Shown here: in pieces, positions 54,161 through 64,000 of the stretch
Layout of the letters: each line of letters opens with the position of its first letter
Position numbering within the stretch: the first letter of the stretch is position 1
Source: Spirochaetia bacterium UBA5763
Lineage (GTDB): Bacteria; Spirochaetota; UBA4802; UBA5550
Assembly: GCA_002418835.1 (NCBI GenBank)
Contig: DIEX01000015.1
Span: forward strand, 69,238 to 133,237
DNA: 64,000 bases
Direction: 5' to 3'
Notes under the pieces: generated by a model
What the model was told of the DNA's origin: nothing
What the model saw: only the letters and a program-made list of their open reading frames with translations
Database searches by the model: none
Program-made: the position numbers and the translations under genes

Positions 54161-54478
54161 ATGGCTGAAAAAGAATATATATTAAAGAGAGTGAAGGATA
54201 CGATTCTTTCTATTTATGCAGACTCGGAAATTCTGCTTTATGGATCCAGGGCAAGGGGCTCTGCGTCACAGGATTCTGACTGGGATTTTCTTGTCCTTAC
54301 TGAATTGGAACTTGAATACTCTGCAAAACGTAATATTAGAAATGCGATTCATGCTCTTGAATTGGAAACCGGTGAAGTGATCTCAATAATCATACATAGC
54401 AAAGATTACTGGTGCAGACCACAGAATGCAGTAACACCCTTTTATCAGAATGTCGGAAGAGAAAGTATTGTTATATGA
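54161..54478 (+). CDS. MNT-type minimal nucleotidyltransferase (second pair, putative antitoxin)
   Basis: A 105-residue nucleotidyltransferase with motif YGSRARGSASQDSDWDFLVL (Gly-Ser and Asp-x-Asp). It belongs to the minimal nucleotidyltransferase superfamily, but to a different subgroup from the copy at 18581 (GSRARG..SDWD versus GSAAYG..SDID). AGGTG lies six bases before the ATG at 54161; a GTG at 54152 is less likely. The HEPN gene overlaps its stop by four bases. Confidence 0.87.
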   Translation: MAEKEYILKRVKDTILSIYADSEILLYGSRARGSASQDSDWDFLVLTELELEYSAKRNIRNAIHALELETGEVISIIIHSKDYWCRPQNAVTPFYQNVGRESIVI

Positions 54479-54867
54479 AAGAATCTTACCTCTCTGACCT
54501 GATAGAGTATAGGATTTCAAGAGCCTCTGAGAGTCTGATAGAAGCACAGATTATGGCTGAATCAGGGCATTGGAATACCTGTATAAACAGGCTTTATTAT
54601 ACCTGTTTTTATTCAGTCAATGCTCTCCTGATAAAACACAATCTTTCCTCAGCAAAACATACAGGAGTGAAATCTATTTTTAATAAGGATTTCGTAAAAA
54701 CCGGAATAATTCCTGTTGATATTTCAGAAATCTATAATGAACTATTCAATCTCAGACATGAAAGCGATTATGAAGATTTCTTTCTGGCTGATGAAAACCT
54801 CGTTCGACCTATGATATCCCAGGTTGGACGATTGCTTGAATTTATAAAAACAGTATTATCATTGTAA
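54475..54867 (+). CDS. HEPN domain protein (second pair, putative toxin)
   Basis: A 130-residue alpha-helical protein of the COG1895 HEPN type: RASESLIEAQIMAESGHWN, NRLYYTCFYSVNALLIKH and LRHESDYEDFF. It starts at an ATG overlapping the nucleotidyltransferase stop (ATGA). The R-x4-H-x-Y motif of HepT toxins is not obvious; the conserved Arg-His of LRHESDY may serve instead. An upstream extension of the frame to 54412 is not needed. Confidence 0.82.
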   Translation: MKESYLSDLIEYRISRASESLIEAQIMAESGHWNTCINRLYYTCFYSVNALLIKHNLSSAKHTGVKSIFNKDFVKTGIIPVDISEIYNELFNLRHESDYEDFFLADENLVRPMISQVGRLLEFIKTVLSL

Positions 54868-55039
54868 ACTATTGATTTTATAAATTTTTCTTCTTATATA
54901 TCTTCGTCGCAACTCTTATAAAAAACTTTATTATATCAGTATTAAAAAAATCACGTAGATTTGATTCTTCCCTGAAATCTCATTATAGTATTATCAGCGG
55001 ATTAAATAATAATTAAAAATGATTATTGAAGAGAAAATC

Positions 55040-55357
55040 ATGGGTGATGAGATAAATCTTATTAGTGAAATCAGGGAGGCGGAGAGAAAAGCTGAAGAGA
55101 TGATCGCTGCGGCACGGGCTGAAGGTGAGGCTGTCATCGAAAAGATTCGTGAAGAGTATAGAGAGAAGACACTTCTCGCTGAGAAAGAGTTTCAGTCCTC
55201 CCGGATTATGACAATTGAAAGAGCGCAGAGAGATGCCGGAAGAGAATCTCTCCGTATATCTGAAGAGAATGAAAGAGATATATCCCGCTTAAAGCTGGAT
55301 GCTGAAAAAAGCATTCATGGTGCATCGGATTTTCTGATACGGAAGATTCTGGAGTAG
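55040..55357 (+). CDS. A/V-type ATP synthase subunit H (AhaH/G-like peripheral stalk)
   Basis: A 105-residue, almost wholly alpha-helical, charged protein (EIREAERKAEEMIAAARAEGE), the form of the peripheral-stalk H (G) subunit that pairs with subunit E. It is the first gene of the operon, six bases before subunit I. AAGAG lies before the ATG at 55040; the frame itself opens at 55019. Confidence 0.8.
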   Translation: MGDEINLISEIREAERKAEEMIAAARAEGEAVIEKIREEYREKTLLAEKEFQSSRIMTIERAQRDAGRESLRISEENERDISRLKLDAEKSIHGASDFLIRKILE

Positions 55358-55363
55358 GGTACC

Positions 55364-57370
55364 ATGGCTCTGAGCACGATGATAAAGGTGGTTGTTGCAG
55401 GGAGTTCAACTGAACTGGACACCTTTATGCTGGAGCTTCAGCATGCGGCGGTTTTTCATGTCACAGCACTTGTGAAAAAAAGTGAAACTGCGCCGGATTA
55501 CATTGCCGGAGAGAACACCGGGCGGTTCAGCACAGCGGGATACAGCGCGCTTATTGATCTGAAAGAATTCCTCGACTCCTTCCGGGAGAAGGAGAGTATG
55601 TGGACTAAACTCTTCTCTCCGCTGAAAATAATTAAACGGGATAAATTCTACTCCGCAGTAAACTCCTTTGATGCAGATGAACTGATCCGTAAAGCTGATG
55701 CTCTCAGAAGCAGAATAGAACTGCTGAATGAAGAGAAAAAAACTCTCACCGGAATTAACAGCAGACTTGAATCGTGGAAAGATATAACTGTTCCACTTAG
55801 TGATGCCGGTGAGTCCGGTGAATCCTTCAGCGCTGCAGGATTTGCAGCTTCAGAAAAAATAATCTTTATCTCTGAAATCCCCGGCATCGACTGCCAGATA
55901 CTGAAACAGTATGAAAAGAAGACCGCGCTTATTCTTGCCTGCCATAAATCTGACAGAGACCGCCTTGATGAACTGATGCAGAACATCAGCTTTGAAAAAA
56001 TTGATGTATCAGAAATTGAGGCCTCGCCGCAGCAGGCATATTATTCCGGTAAAGCGAGGCTTGAAGAAATTGAGAGTGAACTGGATGGAGCACGCGCTGA
56101 TGGCCTGAAACTCCTGGAACAGTATGATAATCTTGTTCTAACAGTTGAGCACCTGGGGAACATGGAGAGCCTGGGGCGTGCTTTCAGGTACTGGGATGAA
56201 ACACCGTATTCATTCATTGCCGCAGGGTGGATCATGAAGAGCGGCATTCAAAAGTTCAGACAAATCTGCGGGATGTTCACTGCTGTTGAGTTTGACATTG
56301 TGGAGCCGGATAAACATGAGAAACCGCCGGTTGCACTTGAGAACCGCACACTCTTCGCGCCGTTTCAGCTCCTCACCAGGCTTTACAGCTATCCTGCTTA
56401 CGGAACGTATGATCCGAGCGCAGTTACTTCAGTATTCTTCGCGATATTCTTCAGTATCTGTCTCACTGATGCCGGATACGGATTGATCCTGGCGCTCTTT
56501 GCTTTATGGGGGCTGCGGAAAACCGGGTGGAGGAGTGATATACTCTGGATTGCTTTCTGGGGCGGGGTGTTTACCATTGCGGCGGGACTACTCACAGGCG
56601 GGATTTTCGGTGATCTTTTCAGGAGAGAGGCTCCATTCGTTAATCTTCCGTTACTTCATGATATAAGAGATTTCTTTATCTGGTTTGATCCGATGATTGA
56701 GCCTATGACTTTTTTCAGGCTTGTACTTCTTCTGGGTGTGATACATGTAATCACCGGGCTTATTATCGGCGCTCTGTCAAAGTTACGGCAGGGACGATTC
56801 GCAGACGCACTGTTCGACAATATAACATGGCTCGCGATTATGGTGTCGCTCCTTGCAATACTCTTTGCCTCTGAGCTTTCCGTAAGGATGGCACTTGTTA
56901 ATGCGCGTGAACCTCTGCTTGTCAGCAGCGTGATTTTTCCGGCAGCGGTAACTGCATCTGCTGCGGGTCTCCTTGTTGTTCTTTTCGGAGGGAGAGACCA
57001 GGATTCGGTGTTCTTCAGGTTCTTTATAGGTTTCCTTAAACTTGTTGTGCTTAGCGGAGTTTTCTCTTACCTCGGGGATATCCTTTCATACATCAGGCTC
57101 ATGGCACTTGGCATGGTTACAGCTGGCATTGCCACTGCAATTAATACAATCGCCTTTATGATGAGCGATATTCCTGTTGCAGGGTATCTGCTCACCGCTG
57201 TTGTGCTTGCAGCGGGGCATACGTTCAATATGGCAATTAATATTCTCGGAGCATTTGTCCACACACTGAGGCTCCAGTATGTGGAGTTTTATTCAAAGTT
57301 TTTTACAGGGGGCGGTGTGCCGTTTGAGCCTCTTTCGTTAAACAGCAGATATGTTAAAATTATAGATTAA
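55364..57370 (+). CDS. atpI: A/V-type ATP synthase subunit I (a subunit)
   Basis: A 668-residue subunit with a soluble N-terminal arm (to about 340) and a C-terminal domain of seven to eight transmembrane helices. The essential arginine is expected in the segment LGDILSYIRLMALGM, near HTFNMAINILGAFVHTLRLQYVEF, which is highly conserved. It forms the ion half-channel facing the proteolipid ring. Operon member, 12 bases before subunit K. Confidence 0.92.
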   Translation: MALSTMIKVVVAGSSTELDTFMLELQHAAVFHVTALVKKSETAPDYIAGENTGRFSTAGYSALIDLKEFLDSFREKESMWTKLFSPLKIIKRDKFYSAVNSFDADELIRKADALRSRIELLNEEKKTLTGINSRLESWKDITVPLSDAGESGESFSAAGFAASEKIIFISEIPGIDCQILKQYEKKTALILACHKSDRDRLDELMQNISFEKIDVSEIEASPQQAYYSGKARLEEIESELDGARADGLKLLEQYDNLVLTVEHLGNMESLGRAFRYWDETPYSFIAAGWIMKSGIQKFRQICGMFTAVEFDIVEPDKHEKPPVALENRTLFAPFQLLTRLYSYPAYGTYDPSAVTSVFFAIFFSICLTDAGYGLILALFALWGLRKTGWRSDILWIAFWGGVFTIAAGLLTGGIFGDLFRREAPFVNLPLLHDIRDFFIWFDPMIEPMTFFRLVLLLGVIHVITGLIIGALSKLRQGRFADALFDNITWLAIMVSLLAILFASELSVRMALVNAREPLLVSSVIFPAAVTASAAGLLVVLFGGRDQDSVFFRFFIGFLKLVVLSGVFSYLGDILSYIRLMALGMVTAGIATAINTIAFMMSDIPVAGYLLTAVVLAAGHTFNMAINILGAFVHTLRLQYVEFYSKFFTGGGVPFEPLSLNSRYVKIID

Positions 57371-57868
<498 letters not shown>

Positions 57869-57878
57869 GCGGAGAACC

Positions 57879-58478
57879 ATGGGTAAAGTTAAGGATAAAA
57901 TACTGAGTGATGCTGCTGAGAAGGTTAAGCAGATTCAGGAGGAGTATCTTCTGAAAGAGGAGAGTATGCGGGCCGTATATGACGAGGGCCTGAAAAACAG
58001 CGAAGTTGATAACAGCAGGAAGCTCACATTGCTCTATGAAAGTGAAGTGAAGAGTCTGCTCGGAATACGCAGGCTCGAACTCCGTAAAAAACTTCTCTCC
58101 GCGAAGAGAGAGATACTCCGTCAGTTGGCTCTATCAGTGAAGGAGAGAGTCCGGAGAGATCCCGTTCTCTATAAGCAGTTTATAGAGAACGCAGTTTGCA
58201 GAGGGGTGAAGACAGGCACAGAGGAGATTGCTGTATCACAGAGTGACAGGGGTATCTTCACTGATGAGTTTATGCAGCATCTTAATCAGAAGACTGCTGA
58301 AAAGATCGGCAGGGAATGCTCTCTCAGACTTTCCGGTGATGAAGCTGAGATTGACGGCGGGCTGATGCTTATGAGCGGAAGAGAGAATTTCAATGCAGCC
58401 CTTAACGTTACTGTTGATTCAGCGGCTGATGAGTTTGAGCCTGAGCTTGCGGTTATGCTCTTCGGAGGTGGTAACTGA
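57879..58478 (+). CDS. atpE: A/V-type ATP synthase subunit E (peripheral stalk)
   Basis: A 199-residue subunit with a long N-terminal helix (residues 1 to about 90) and an alpha/beta C-terminal head (GGLMLMSGRENFNAALNV). It forms the E/H peripheral stalk. Ten bases separate it from subunit K; its stop overlaps the subunit C start by one base. Confidence 0.85.
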   Translation: MGKVKDKILSDAAEKVKQIQEEYLLKEESMRAVYDEGLKNSEVDNSRKLTLLYESEVKSLLGIRRLELRKKLLSAKREILRQLALSVKERVRRDPVLYKQFIENAVCRGVKTGTEEIAVSQSDRGIFTDEFMQHLNQKTAEKIGRECSLRLSGDEAEIDGGLMLMSGRENFNAALNVTVDSAADEFEPELAVMLFGGGN

Positions 58479-59479
58479 TGCGCGGTTCAGCAGACAGTTA
58501 TTTTCTATTTATAACAGGGATGGTGCGGGCCCTGGAGAACAGGCTGCTGGGCAGGGGTAATTTTGAAGCCATGCTGAGGTTTGAGACAGGTGATGATGTT
58601 GTAAATATATTAAAGGGGACGAGTTATTCATCTCTCCCGGTTTTAAACATGGAGCCCTTCAGCGCGGAGATCCTGATAAAAAAAGTCAGGGGTGAACTCT
58701 TTGACTTTATTGACAGGTATTCCCTGGACACGGGCGCCGGATATATATTCAGACTCGATTACGATTACCACAATATGAAAATACTTCTCAGGAGAAAAAT
58801 ATTCAGTGATGGAGCAGGGGATATCCTCTCTGATTCCGGGACTATAAGCATTGAATCAATGACAGAGATCTTTGAGCATGAGGATTATGCCAGCCTTCCG
58901 GTTTTTATGCGTGAAGCTGTCTCTGCCGCCATTGAGGGATACTTCGGGATGAAGAAAATTTTTATCATTAACCCGCTTTTTGACAGGTTTCTATTTGCTG
59001 ATCTTCTATCTTCAGGAGCCTCTGAAAAAAGTGCGCTCATTAGAAATTATATACGCGTAAGGATTGACGCTGCAAATATCATGGCACTCCTGCGGATAAA
59101 CGGGAGGAGCGCGGCAGATGAATATGCGGACTATCTCTTTGTTGAGGGGGGGGTTATTGACGCCGGAATTTTCCGTGCTGGTGTTAAAGAGCCTGTGAAG
59201 AGATTATCAGAAATCGCAGCGAAGCATGATCTTCACGGTATAAGCGCCGCTCTCAGTGAAAAGAGAAATGTGATCTACGCAGTTGAGCGTGAATGCCGCG
59301 CAATGATGATGCGTGAGCTTGAAGCGGCGGACTTTATGATTACAGGAATTGAGCCTCTCTTCGCCTACGGATGCAGGGCTGATAATGAACTTAAGAATAT
59401 AGGTATGATACTCTCTTCAAAGTTTCCTGAATTTGACAGCAGTATAGCTGAAACAATGCTTCTGCGCGGAGGTGAATGA
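58478..59479 (+). CDS. atpC: A/V-type ATP synthase subunit C (Vma6/AtpC family)
   Basis: A 333-residue helical subunit of the vATP-synt_AC39 family, linking the central shaft to the proteolipid ring. Typical segments are SYFLFITGMVRALENRLLG, DYDYHNMKILLRRK and YGCRADNELKNIGMILSSKF. It overlaps subunit E by one base and subunit F by four. Confidence 0.88.
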   Translation: MRGSADSYFLFITGMVRALENRLLGRGNFEAMLRFETGDDVVNILKGTSYSSLPVLNMEPFSAEILIKKVRGELFDFIDRYSLDTGAGYIFRLDYDYHNMKILLRRKIFSDGAGDILSDSGTISIESMTEIFEHEDYASLPVFMREAVSAAIEGYFGMKKIFIINPLFDRFLFADLLSSGASEKSALIRNYIRVRIDAANIMALLRINGRSAADEYADYLFVEGGVIDAGIFRAGVKEPVKRLSEIAAKHDLHGISAALSEKRNVIYAVERECRAMMMRELEAADFMITGIEPLFAYGCRADNELKNIGMILSSKFPEFDSSIAETMLLRGGE

Positions 59480-59817
59480 TGGGTACCGGGGAAACCGGAG
59501 GCAGGATAGGCGCTGTGGGATCATCGGAGCTTATGCTTCAGTTCAGGGCTGCCGGTGTCATGGTGAAGTATTCATCCACTGTTGATGAGGGAGTGAAGGC
59601 TGTTACAGAGCTTGTAAGGAGCGGCTGCTTGGTTGTGTTTGTGTCGGATGAACTCCTTGAAGGGATGAAGGAGATCCTGTCGCATTATTCGGCAGAACCC
59701 TGGCCTTTAATTACAGGCTTCCCCGGGAGAGACTCCGGAACGGCAAATTCACAAAGGATCATTAAAGACCTTGTTAGAAAAGCTGTTGGTATAGATATAG
59801 CAGGTGTGACTGAATGA
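59476..59817 (+). CDS. atpF: A/V-type ATP synthase subunit F (central stalk)
   Basis: A 113-residue protein with the F-subunit pattern (GRIGAVGSSELMLQFRAAGV, LVVFVSDELLEGM, PLITGFPGRDS). It is a small Rossmann-like central-stalk subunit. It overlaps both neighbours by four bases. Confidence 0.88.
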   Translation: MMGTGETGGRIGAVGSSELMLQFRAAGVMVKYSSTVDEGVKAVTELVRSGCLVVFVSDELLEGMKEILSHYSAEPWPLITGFPGRDSGTANSQRIIKDLVRKAVGIDIAGVTE

Positions 59818-61589
59818 TGAATAAAGGTATAATAACAAAAGTCTCAGGCCCCCTTGTTGCAGCTGAGAACATGTCTGGAGCAAGGATGTATGACGTTGTG
59901 CGTGTGGGAACAGGCAGGCTTGTGGGTGAAATCATAGAACTTAAAGGTGACAAAGCGTCAATACAGGTCTATGAGGATACAGCAGGTTTAAGCACAGGTG
60001 AGGATATTATTATTACAGGGCTCCCCCTCTCTGTGGAACTGGGGCCCGGACTTATTGAGTCGATCTTTGACGGTATACAGCGTCCCCTTGATAAGATCCG
60101 GGATATGGCCGGCGACTATATACCTGGAGGGATTGAGCTGCCTTCACTGGACAGAAACAGAAAGTGGAGCTTCGTGCCGGAAGTATCTGAAGCGGCTGAG
60201 GTCAGGAGCGGAGATATCTTAGGCTGTGTACAGGAGACAACACTTGTTAAACATAAGATCATGGTGCCCCCGGGTGTCTCAGGAAAAGTTGAAGGGATAA
60301 AGAGTGGTGAGTTCACCATAACAGAGACTCTCTGCTCTGTGAAAGATGGCGCGAAGAACTCTGATATAACAATGCTTCAGGTGTGGCCTGTACGTATGCC
60401 GCGGCCCAATGTGATGAAGCTCCCCCCTGTTGATATGCTCATCACAGGGCAGCGTGTAATTGATACACTCTTCCCTGTCGCACGAGGGGGCACAGCGTGT
60501 ATACCGGGGCCATTCGGATCAGGGAAGACTGTTGTGCAGCACCAGCTGGCCAAGTGGTCTAACGCAGACATTGTTGTTTACGTGGGATGCGGTGAAAGGG
60601 GTAACGAGATGACAGATGTACTCCAGGAGTTCCCTGAACTTAAAGACCCGAAGACCGGTGAGCCCCTTATGAAAAGAACAGTGCTCATAGCAAATACATC
60701 AAACATGCCTGTCGCGGCAAGGGAGGCGTCGGTGTACACAGGTATAACCATCGCGGAATACTTCCGCGATATGGGGTACAGCGTTGCTCTCATGGCTGAC
60801 TCAACATCGCGGTGGGCAGAGGCCATGAGGGAGATCTCCGGACGATTGGAAGAGATGCCCGGAGAGGAGGGTTACCCCGCGTACCTCGCATCCCGTGTGG
60901 CGGCATTTTACGAACGGGGCGGACGTGTGCGCTGTCTCGGCAGTGATGAGAGGGAGGGTGACCTCTCTGTAATAGGCGCAGTGTCACCGGCAGGTGGTGA
61001 CCTGTCAGACCCTGTGGTGCAGGCGACTCTCCGTGTTGTAAAGGTCTTCTGGAGCCTTGAGGATAAGCTTGCATTTCAGAGACACTTCCCTGCGATAAAC
61101 TGGCTCAGGTCATACTCCCTCTATGAACATGAGATGGATCTCTTCATGGAGAGGGAGGTTGCCCCTGAATTTCCGGTACTTAAACGGGACGCGCTTATGC
61201 TCCTTGGCAAAGAATCCGAGCTTGAGGAGATTGTGCGCCTTGTGGGGATCGAGTCGCTCTCCCCACCTGACAGGCTTGTGATGAAAACAGCAAGAATTAT
61301 CAGGCAGGACTTTCTCCATCAGAATGCCTTCCATGATACAGATGCCTATACCGGCATCAGGAACCAGTATATTATGCTTGAATGTATACTCTTTCTTCAC
61401 AGGGAACTTGAAAAGGCGATCCAGTCCGGTGTGCGGATCACTGACATTGAACGCCTTGAGGTGGAGGATGATATCGCAAGGATTAAGTATGTCAGGGAGG
61501 GGCTGGCGGAAAAGGCTGACGATATAAAAGAAAAGATCAATAAAGAGATTTCAGCAAAACGGGAGTCATCCGGCGGAGGTGTATCATGA
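59814..61589 (+). CDS. atpA: A/V-type ATP synthase catalytic subunit A
   Basis: A 591-residue catalytic subunit. The P-loop GPFGSGKTV has Lys238, followed by [19 protein letters not shown] with the catalytic Glu and [19 protein letters not shown]. The non-homologous insertion of A/V-type A subunits lies at about residues 110-190. Length is typical. ATGATG at the start gives two possible initiation codons. Confidence 0.96.
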   Translation: MMNKGIITKVSGPLVAAENMSGARMYDVVRVGTGRLVGEIIELKGDKASIQVYEDTAGLSTGEDIIITGLPLSVELGPGLIESIFDGIQRPLDKIRDMAGDYIPGGIELPSLDRNRKWSFVPEVSEAAEVRSGDILGCVQETTLVKHKIMVPPGVSGKVEGIKSGEFTITETLCSVKDGAKNSDITMLQVWPVRMPRPNVMKLPPVDMLITGQRVIDTLFPVARGGTACIPGPFGSGKTVVQHQLAKWSNADIVVYVGCGERGNEMTDVLQEFPELKDPKTGEPLMKRTVLIANTSNMPVAAREASVYTGITIAEYFRDMGYSVALMADSTSRWAEAMREISGRLEEMPGEEGYPAYLASRVAAFYERGGRVRCLGSDEREGDLSVIGAVSPAGGDLSDPVVQATLRVVKVFWSLEDKLAFQRHFPAINWLRSYSLYEHEMDLFMEREVAPEFPVLKRDALMLLGKESELEEIVRLVGIESLSPPDRLVMKTARIIRQDFLHQNAFHDTDAYTGIRNQYIMLECILFLHRELEKAIQSGVRITDIERLEVEDDIARIKYVREGLAEKADDIKEKINKEISAKRESSGGGVS

Positions 61590-62971
61590 GGAGGGAGTAC
61601 CGTACAATACAGAATGTAGTGGGCCCGCTCCTCCTTGTTGAAAATATAACAGGCGCAAGGAACGATGAGCTTGTGGAGATTTCTCTCCCTTCGGGCGAAA
61701 GGAGGAGGGGGAAGGTAATTGAACTGGAGAATGACACGGCACTGGTACAGGTATTTGAAGGGACAGCAGGGATTGATGTACCGCGCACAAGTGTCTCCTT
61801 TACAGGGAAAGGCGTGCAGCTCCCTGTGTCTGAGGATATGCTTGGCCGTGTTTTCAATGGTTTGGGGAGGCCCATTGATGGAGGGCCCGGCGTGATACCT
61901 GAAAAGAGGATGGATATAAACGGGCTCCCTGTTAATCCTTATGCCAGGGACTACCCGAATGAATTTATACAGACAGGGATATCCTCTGTGGACGGGATGA
62001 ATCCCATTGTGCGGGGTCAGAAGCTCCCGGTATTTTCAGGGTCCGGCCTTCCGCACAACAGGCTTGCTGCGCAGATTGCTCGCCAGGCGAAGGTTCTCGG
62101 GAAAGAGGAGAAGTTCTCTGTTGTATTCGGAGCAATGGGTATCACCTACGAGGAGGCTGAGTTCTTTATAAGAGAGTTCACCTCATCCGGAGCAATTGAA
62201 CGCGGGGTTCTCTTTCTTAATCTTGCCAATGACCCCACTATCGAGAGGATAGCAACGCCCCGTGTTGCTCTCACTGCTGCGGAATACCTTGCCTTTGAAA
62301 AAGATATGCATGTGCTTGTGATACTCACTGATATAACAAACTACTGCGAATCACTCCGTGAGATATCATCAGCCCGGAAGGAGGTCCCCGGGAGACGGGG
62401 TTATCCAGGTTATCTATACACAGACCTCTCCACCATATATGAACGGTCATGCAGGATTAAGGAGCGTGCAGGTTCAATCACACTCATCCCGATACTGACA
62501 ATGCCAGAGGACGATAAGACGCATCCAATACCTGACCTCACCGGTTATATCACAGAGGGGCAGATTATTCTTTCGAGGTCACTCTACAGAAGTAAGATAT
62601 ATCCGCCGGTGGACGTGCTCCCGTCTCTCTCCCGGTTAAAGGATAAGGGGATTGGAGATAAGAAGACCCGTGAGGACCACGCTGATCTATCAAACCAGCT
62701 CTTTGCCGCTTACGCCCGCGGTAAGGAGATGCAGGAACTTGCCGTGATACTTGGTGAGTCCGCACTCTCCGGCACTGACAGGATCTATTATATGTTCGCT
62801 GAACAGTTTGAGGAGAAGTACGTGTCCCAGGCTTATGACGAAGACCGGTCAGTGGAGACCACTCTTGACCTGGGGTGGGAGCTGCTGAAAATATTCCCTG
62901 TGTCTGAGCTGAAGAGGATAAGGCTTGAATATATTGAAAAATACTTAGGGGTAAAAAAAGATGCTCACTGA
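61586..62971 (+). CDS. atpB: A/V-type ATP synthase regulatory subunit B
   Basis: A 461-residue non-catalytic nucleotide-binding subunit. As in the family, the P-loop is degenerate ([20 protein letters not shown]). Other motifs are [15 protein letters not shown] and [19 protein letters not shown]. It overlaps subunit A by four bases and subunit D by eleven. Confidence 0.96.
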   Translation: MRREYRTIQNVVGPLLLVENITGARNDELVEISLPSGERRRGKVIELENDTALVQVFEGTAGIDVPRTSVSFTGKGVQLPVSEDMLGRVFNGLGRPIDGGPGVIPEKRMDINGLPVNPYARDYPNEFIQTGISSVDGMNPIVRGQKLPVFSGSGLPHNRLAAQIARQAKVLGKEEKFSVVFGAMGITYEEAEFFIREFTSSGAIERGVLFLNLANDPTIERIATPRVALTAAEYLAFEKDMHVLVILTDITNYCESLREISSARKEVPGRRGYPGYLYTDLSTIYERSCRIKERAGSITLIPILTMPEDDKTHPIPDLTGYITEGQIILSRSLYRSKIYPPVDVLPSLSRLKDKGIGDKKTREDHADLSNQLFAAYARGKEMQELAVILGESALSGTDRIYYMFAEQFEEKYVSQAYDEDRSVETTLDLGWELLKIFPVSELKRIRLEYIEKYLGVKKDAH

Positions 62972-63635
62972 TGTAAGCCCCACAAGGATGGAGCTTCTTA
63001 AACTCCGTAAGAAGCTCGTAATAGCGAAGAGGGGGCACAAGCTCCTGAAGGATAAGCTTGATGAGCTTGTGCGGATCATGATTCTCCTTGTCAGGGAAGT
63101 GGGTGAACTCCGGGTGAGATCTGACACGGAGCTCCTGAAGTCAGTGAGGCTTATGAATTTTGCAGGTGGAGTATCATTCCCTGAATCGGTATCAGCAGCT
63201 ATGTACTCTGCTGACACACCTCTTGAAATTATTATGATGATGACACCTCTTCTCAACCTGAGGATACCGCATGTTGAGTTTAAAAAAAACAATGAGGTTC
63301 AACGGCTGCCGGGTGCTGCACAGACATCCGCTGCTCTTGATGAATCCATTGAAGTTTTTAATTCTGCCCTGAAGATGCTACTGGAATTGGCAGCAAAGGA
63401 GAAGGAGATACGGATGGTTGCTGATGAGATTGAGAAAACCAGGCGCAGGGTCAATGCCCTTGAGTATATACTTATTCCCGGCATAACTGAAAAGATAAAG
63501 TTTATCTCAATGAAGATAGAGGAGACTGAGAGGAATACCCTGGTACGGCTTATGCGGATAAAGGATATTGTCAGGGCGCCAAGATCTCATGCATCGGCAT
63601 ATCCCGGCGCTCCCGGTATCATGCCGTATGAATAG
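62961..63635 (+). CDS. atpD: A/V-type ATP synthase subunit D (central shaft)
   Basis: A 224-residue coiled-coil shaft subunit: N-terminal [17 protein letters not shown] and C-terminal [22 protein letters not shown] are hallmarks. The ATG lies 11 bases inside subunit B. It closes the nine-gene operon; a repeat hairpin follows. Confidence 0.93.
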   Translation: MLTDVSPTRMELLKLRKKLVIAKRGHKLLKDKLDELVRIMILLVREVGELRVRSDTELLKSVRLMNFAGGVSFPESVSAAMYSADTPLEIIMMMTPLLNLRIPHVEFKKNNEVQRLPGAAQTSAALDESIEVFNSALKMLLELAAKEKEIRMVADEIEKTRRRVNALEYILIPGITEKIKFISMKIEETERNTLVRLMRIKDIVRAPRSHASAYPGAPGIMPYE

Positions 63636-63672
63636 TTTTATTTATAGCTGATTACGAAATGATTAAGAAAAA

Positions 63673-63700
63673 GTCATTTCGAACGCATGTGAGAAATCTA
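63673..63700. repeat. interspersed GTCATTTCGAACG...GAGAAATCT-type repeat
   Basis: The sequence runs GTCATTTCGAACGCATGTGA followed by GAAATCT, with ATTTC and GAAAT as weak hairpin arms. From memory this matches a widespread family of interspersed bacterial repeats (GTCATTTCGA..GAGAAATCT). It lies 37 bases after the ATPase operon and could also shape its 3' end. There is a single copy in this window. Confidence 0.5.
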
Positions 63701-63806
63701 AAAAATGATCGTAAAAAAAGAAGAAAATTTTTGACCCTGTATTCTATTACCTGTACTATTAATATAGATACGGATGTATTTAATCCGCGATAAAAGGAGG
63801 CACCTT

Positions 63807-64000
63807 ATGAAACATGCGCCGAGAGAACACCAGAGAGTTTATCTCACTTTTTACCTCAGAATATTTGAAGGGGACAGGTTTCTCGGGTTCCTGATAGATA
63901 TATCAAAGGACGGACTTATGGTGATGTCTGAAAAGCCTCTTGAGGAGAACCGGGAGTATAAACTCAGGATGAAGCTCCCTCCGACATTTGAGTGGAAAGG
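63807..64000 (+). CDS. PilZ-domain protein, 5' part
   Basis: The first 64 codons of a protein running off the window. REHQRVYLTFYLRIFEGDRF then IDISKDGLMV match the two c-di-GMP-binding PilZ motifs (an Arg-rich start and D-x-S-x-x-G). AAGGAGG lies eight bases before the ATG. It would sense c-di-GMP; the rest of the protein is outside. Confidence 0.75.
   Translation, partial: MKHAPREHQRVYLTFYLRIFEGDRFLGFLIDISKDGLMVMSEKPLEENREYKLRMKLPPTFEWK

Noticed and set aside
54412..54474. Upstream extension of the second HEPN gene
   Set aside because: It overlaps the nucleotidyltransferase by over 60 bases; the ATGA overlap at 54475 is the natural start.

Overview
The window is about 64 kb of moderately AT-rich, gene-dense bacterial DNA. 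It encodes a Gram-negative (diderm) cell: apolipoprotein N-acyltransferase, several lipobox lipoproteins, a TonB-like protein and an outer-membrane-like protein. It has an A/V-type ATP synthase, a membrane pyrophosphatase, an EF-G paralogue with an unusual P-loop and a KamA-type radical SAM enzyme. It also has a hemerythrin-like protein, a formate dehydrogenase accessory protein and no respiratory oxidase. Taken together this suggests an anaerobic or microaerophilic bacterium, most likely from the Spirochaetota or a neighbouring lineage. That placement is inference from gene content, not a database result.

Layout. Position 1 cuts an initiator tRNA on the minus strand. 0.2-5.3 kb: patatin phospholipase, lnt, EF-G-like GTPase. 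5.3-8.7 kb: a repeat built of two inverted G/C-rich hairpins, a TonB-like gene, and a BrkB/YihY membrane protein interrupted by a seven-blade Ycf48-like propeller. 8.7-12.7 kb: a nitrogen-sensing module of amt, PII and a GAF-AAA-HTH sigma-54 activator, with a well-formed -24/-12 promoter in front of amt. 12.7-24.7 kb: bacteriohemerythrin, KamA-like protein, rpsU, a CreD-like membrane protein, rarA, a nucleotidyltransferase/HEPN pair, yhbY, asd, a FapA-like protein, fdhE and an endonuclease III relative. 24.8-31 kb: pgi, a SpoIIE-type phosphatase, citrate synthase and a two-subunit CoA-transferase. 31.5-41 kb: DUF1846 protein, a CmpB-HD fusion, an ankyrin lipoprotein, a large acidic repeat protein, DUF1858 protein, glgX, and a DUF1573 lipoprotein whose reading frame runs through an in-frame TGA exactly where the family has a conserved Cys. 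41-54 kb: YciO/Sua5-type protein, a cluster of envelope genes, a two-receiver sensor kinase, DEAD-box helicase, DedA, membrane pyrophosphatase, RlmA and NadB. 54-63.6 kb: a second nucleotidyltransferase/HEPN pair, then a nine-gene A/V-type ATPase operon in the order H-I-K-E-C-F-A-B-D. The window ends inside a PilZ gene.

How the parts fit. The amt-PII-activator block reads as a self-contained ammonium response. The proteolipid of the ATPase carries the full set of residues known to bind Na+ in the Enterococcus hirae enzyme, and the pyrophosphatase has the K+-dependent signature, so membrane energetics here may rest partly on sodium. The two nucleotidyltransferase/HEPN pairs are of different subfamilies and are probable toxin-antitoxin modules. 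The most notable single object is the probable selenocysteine-containing DUF1573 lipoprotein at 40483-40863, which ordinary gene calling would truncate. An FdhE gene in the same window makes a selenium-using formate dehydrogenase, and so Sec machinery, plausible in this organism, but neither is seen here.
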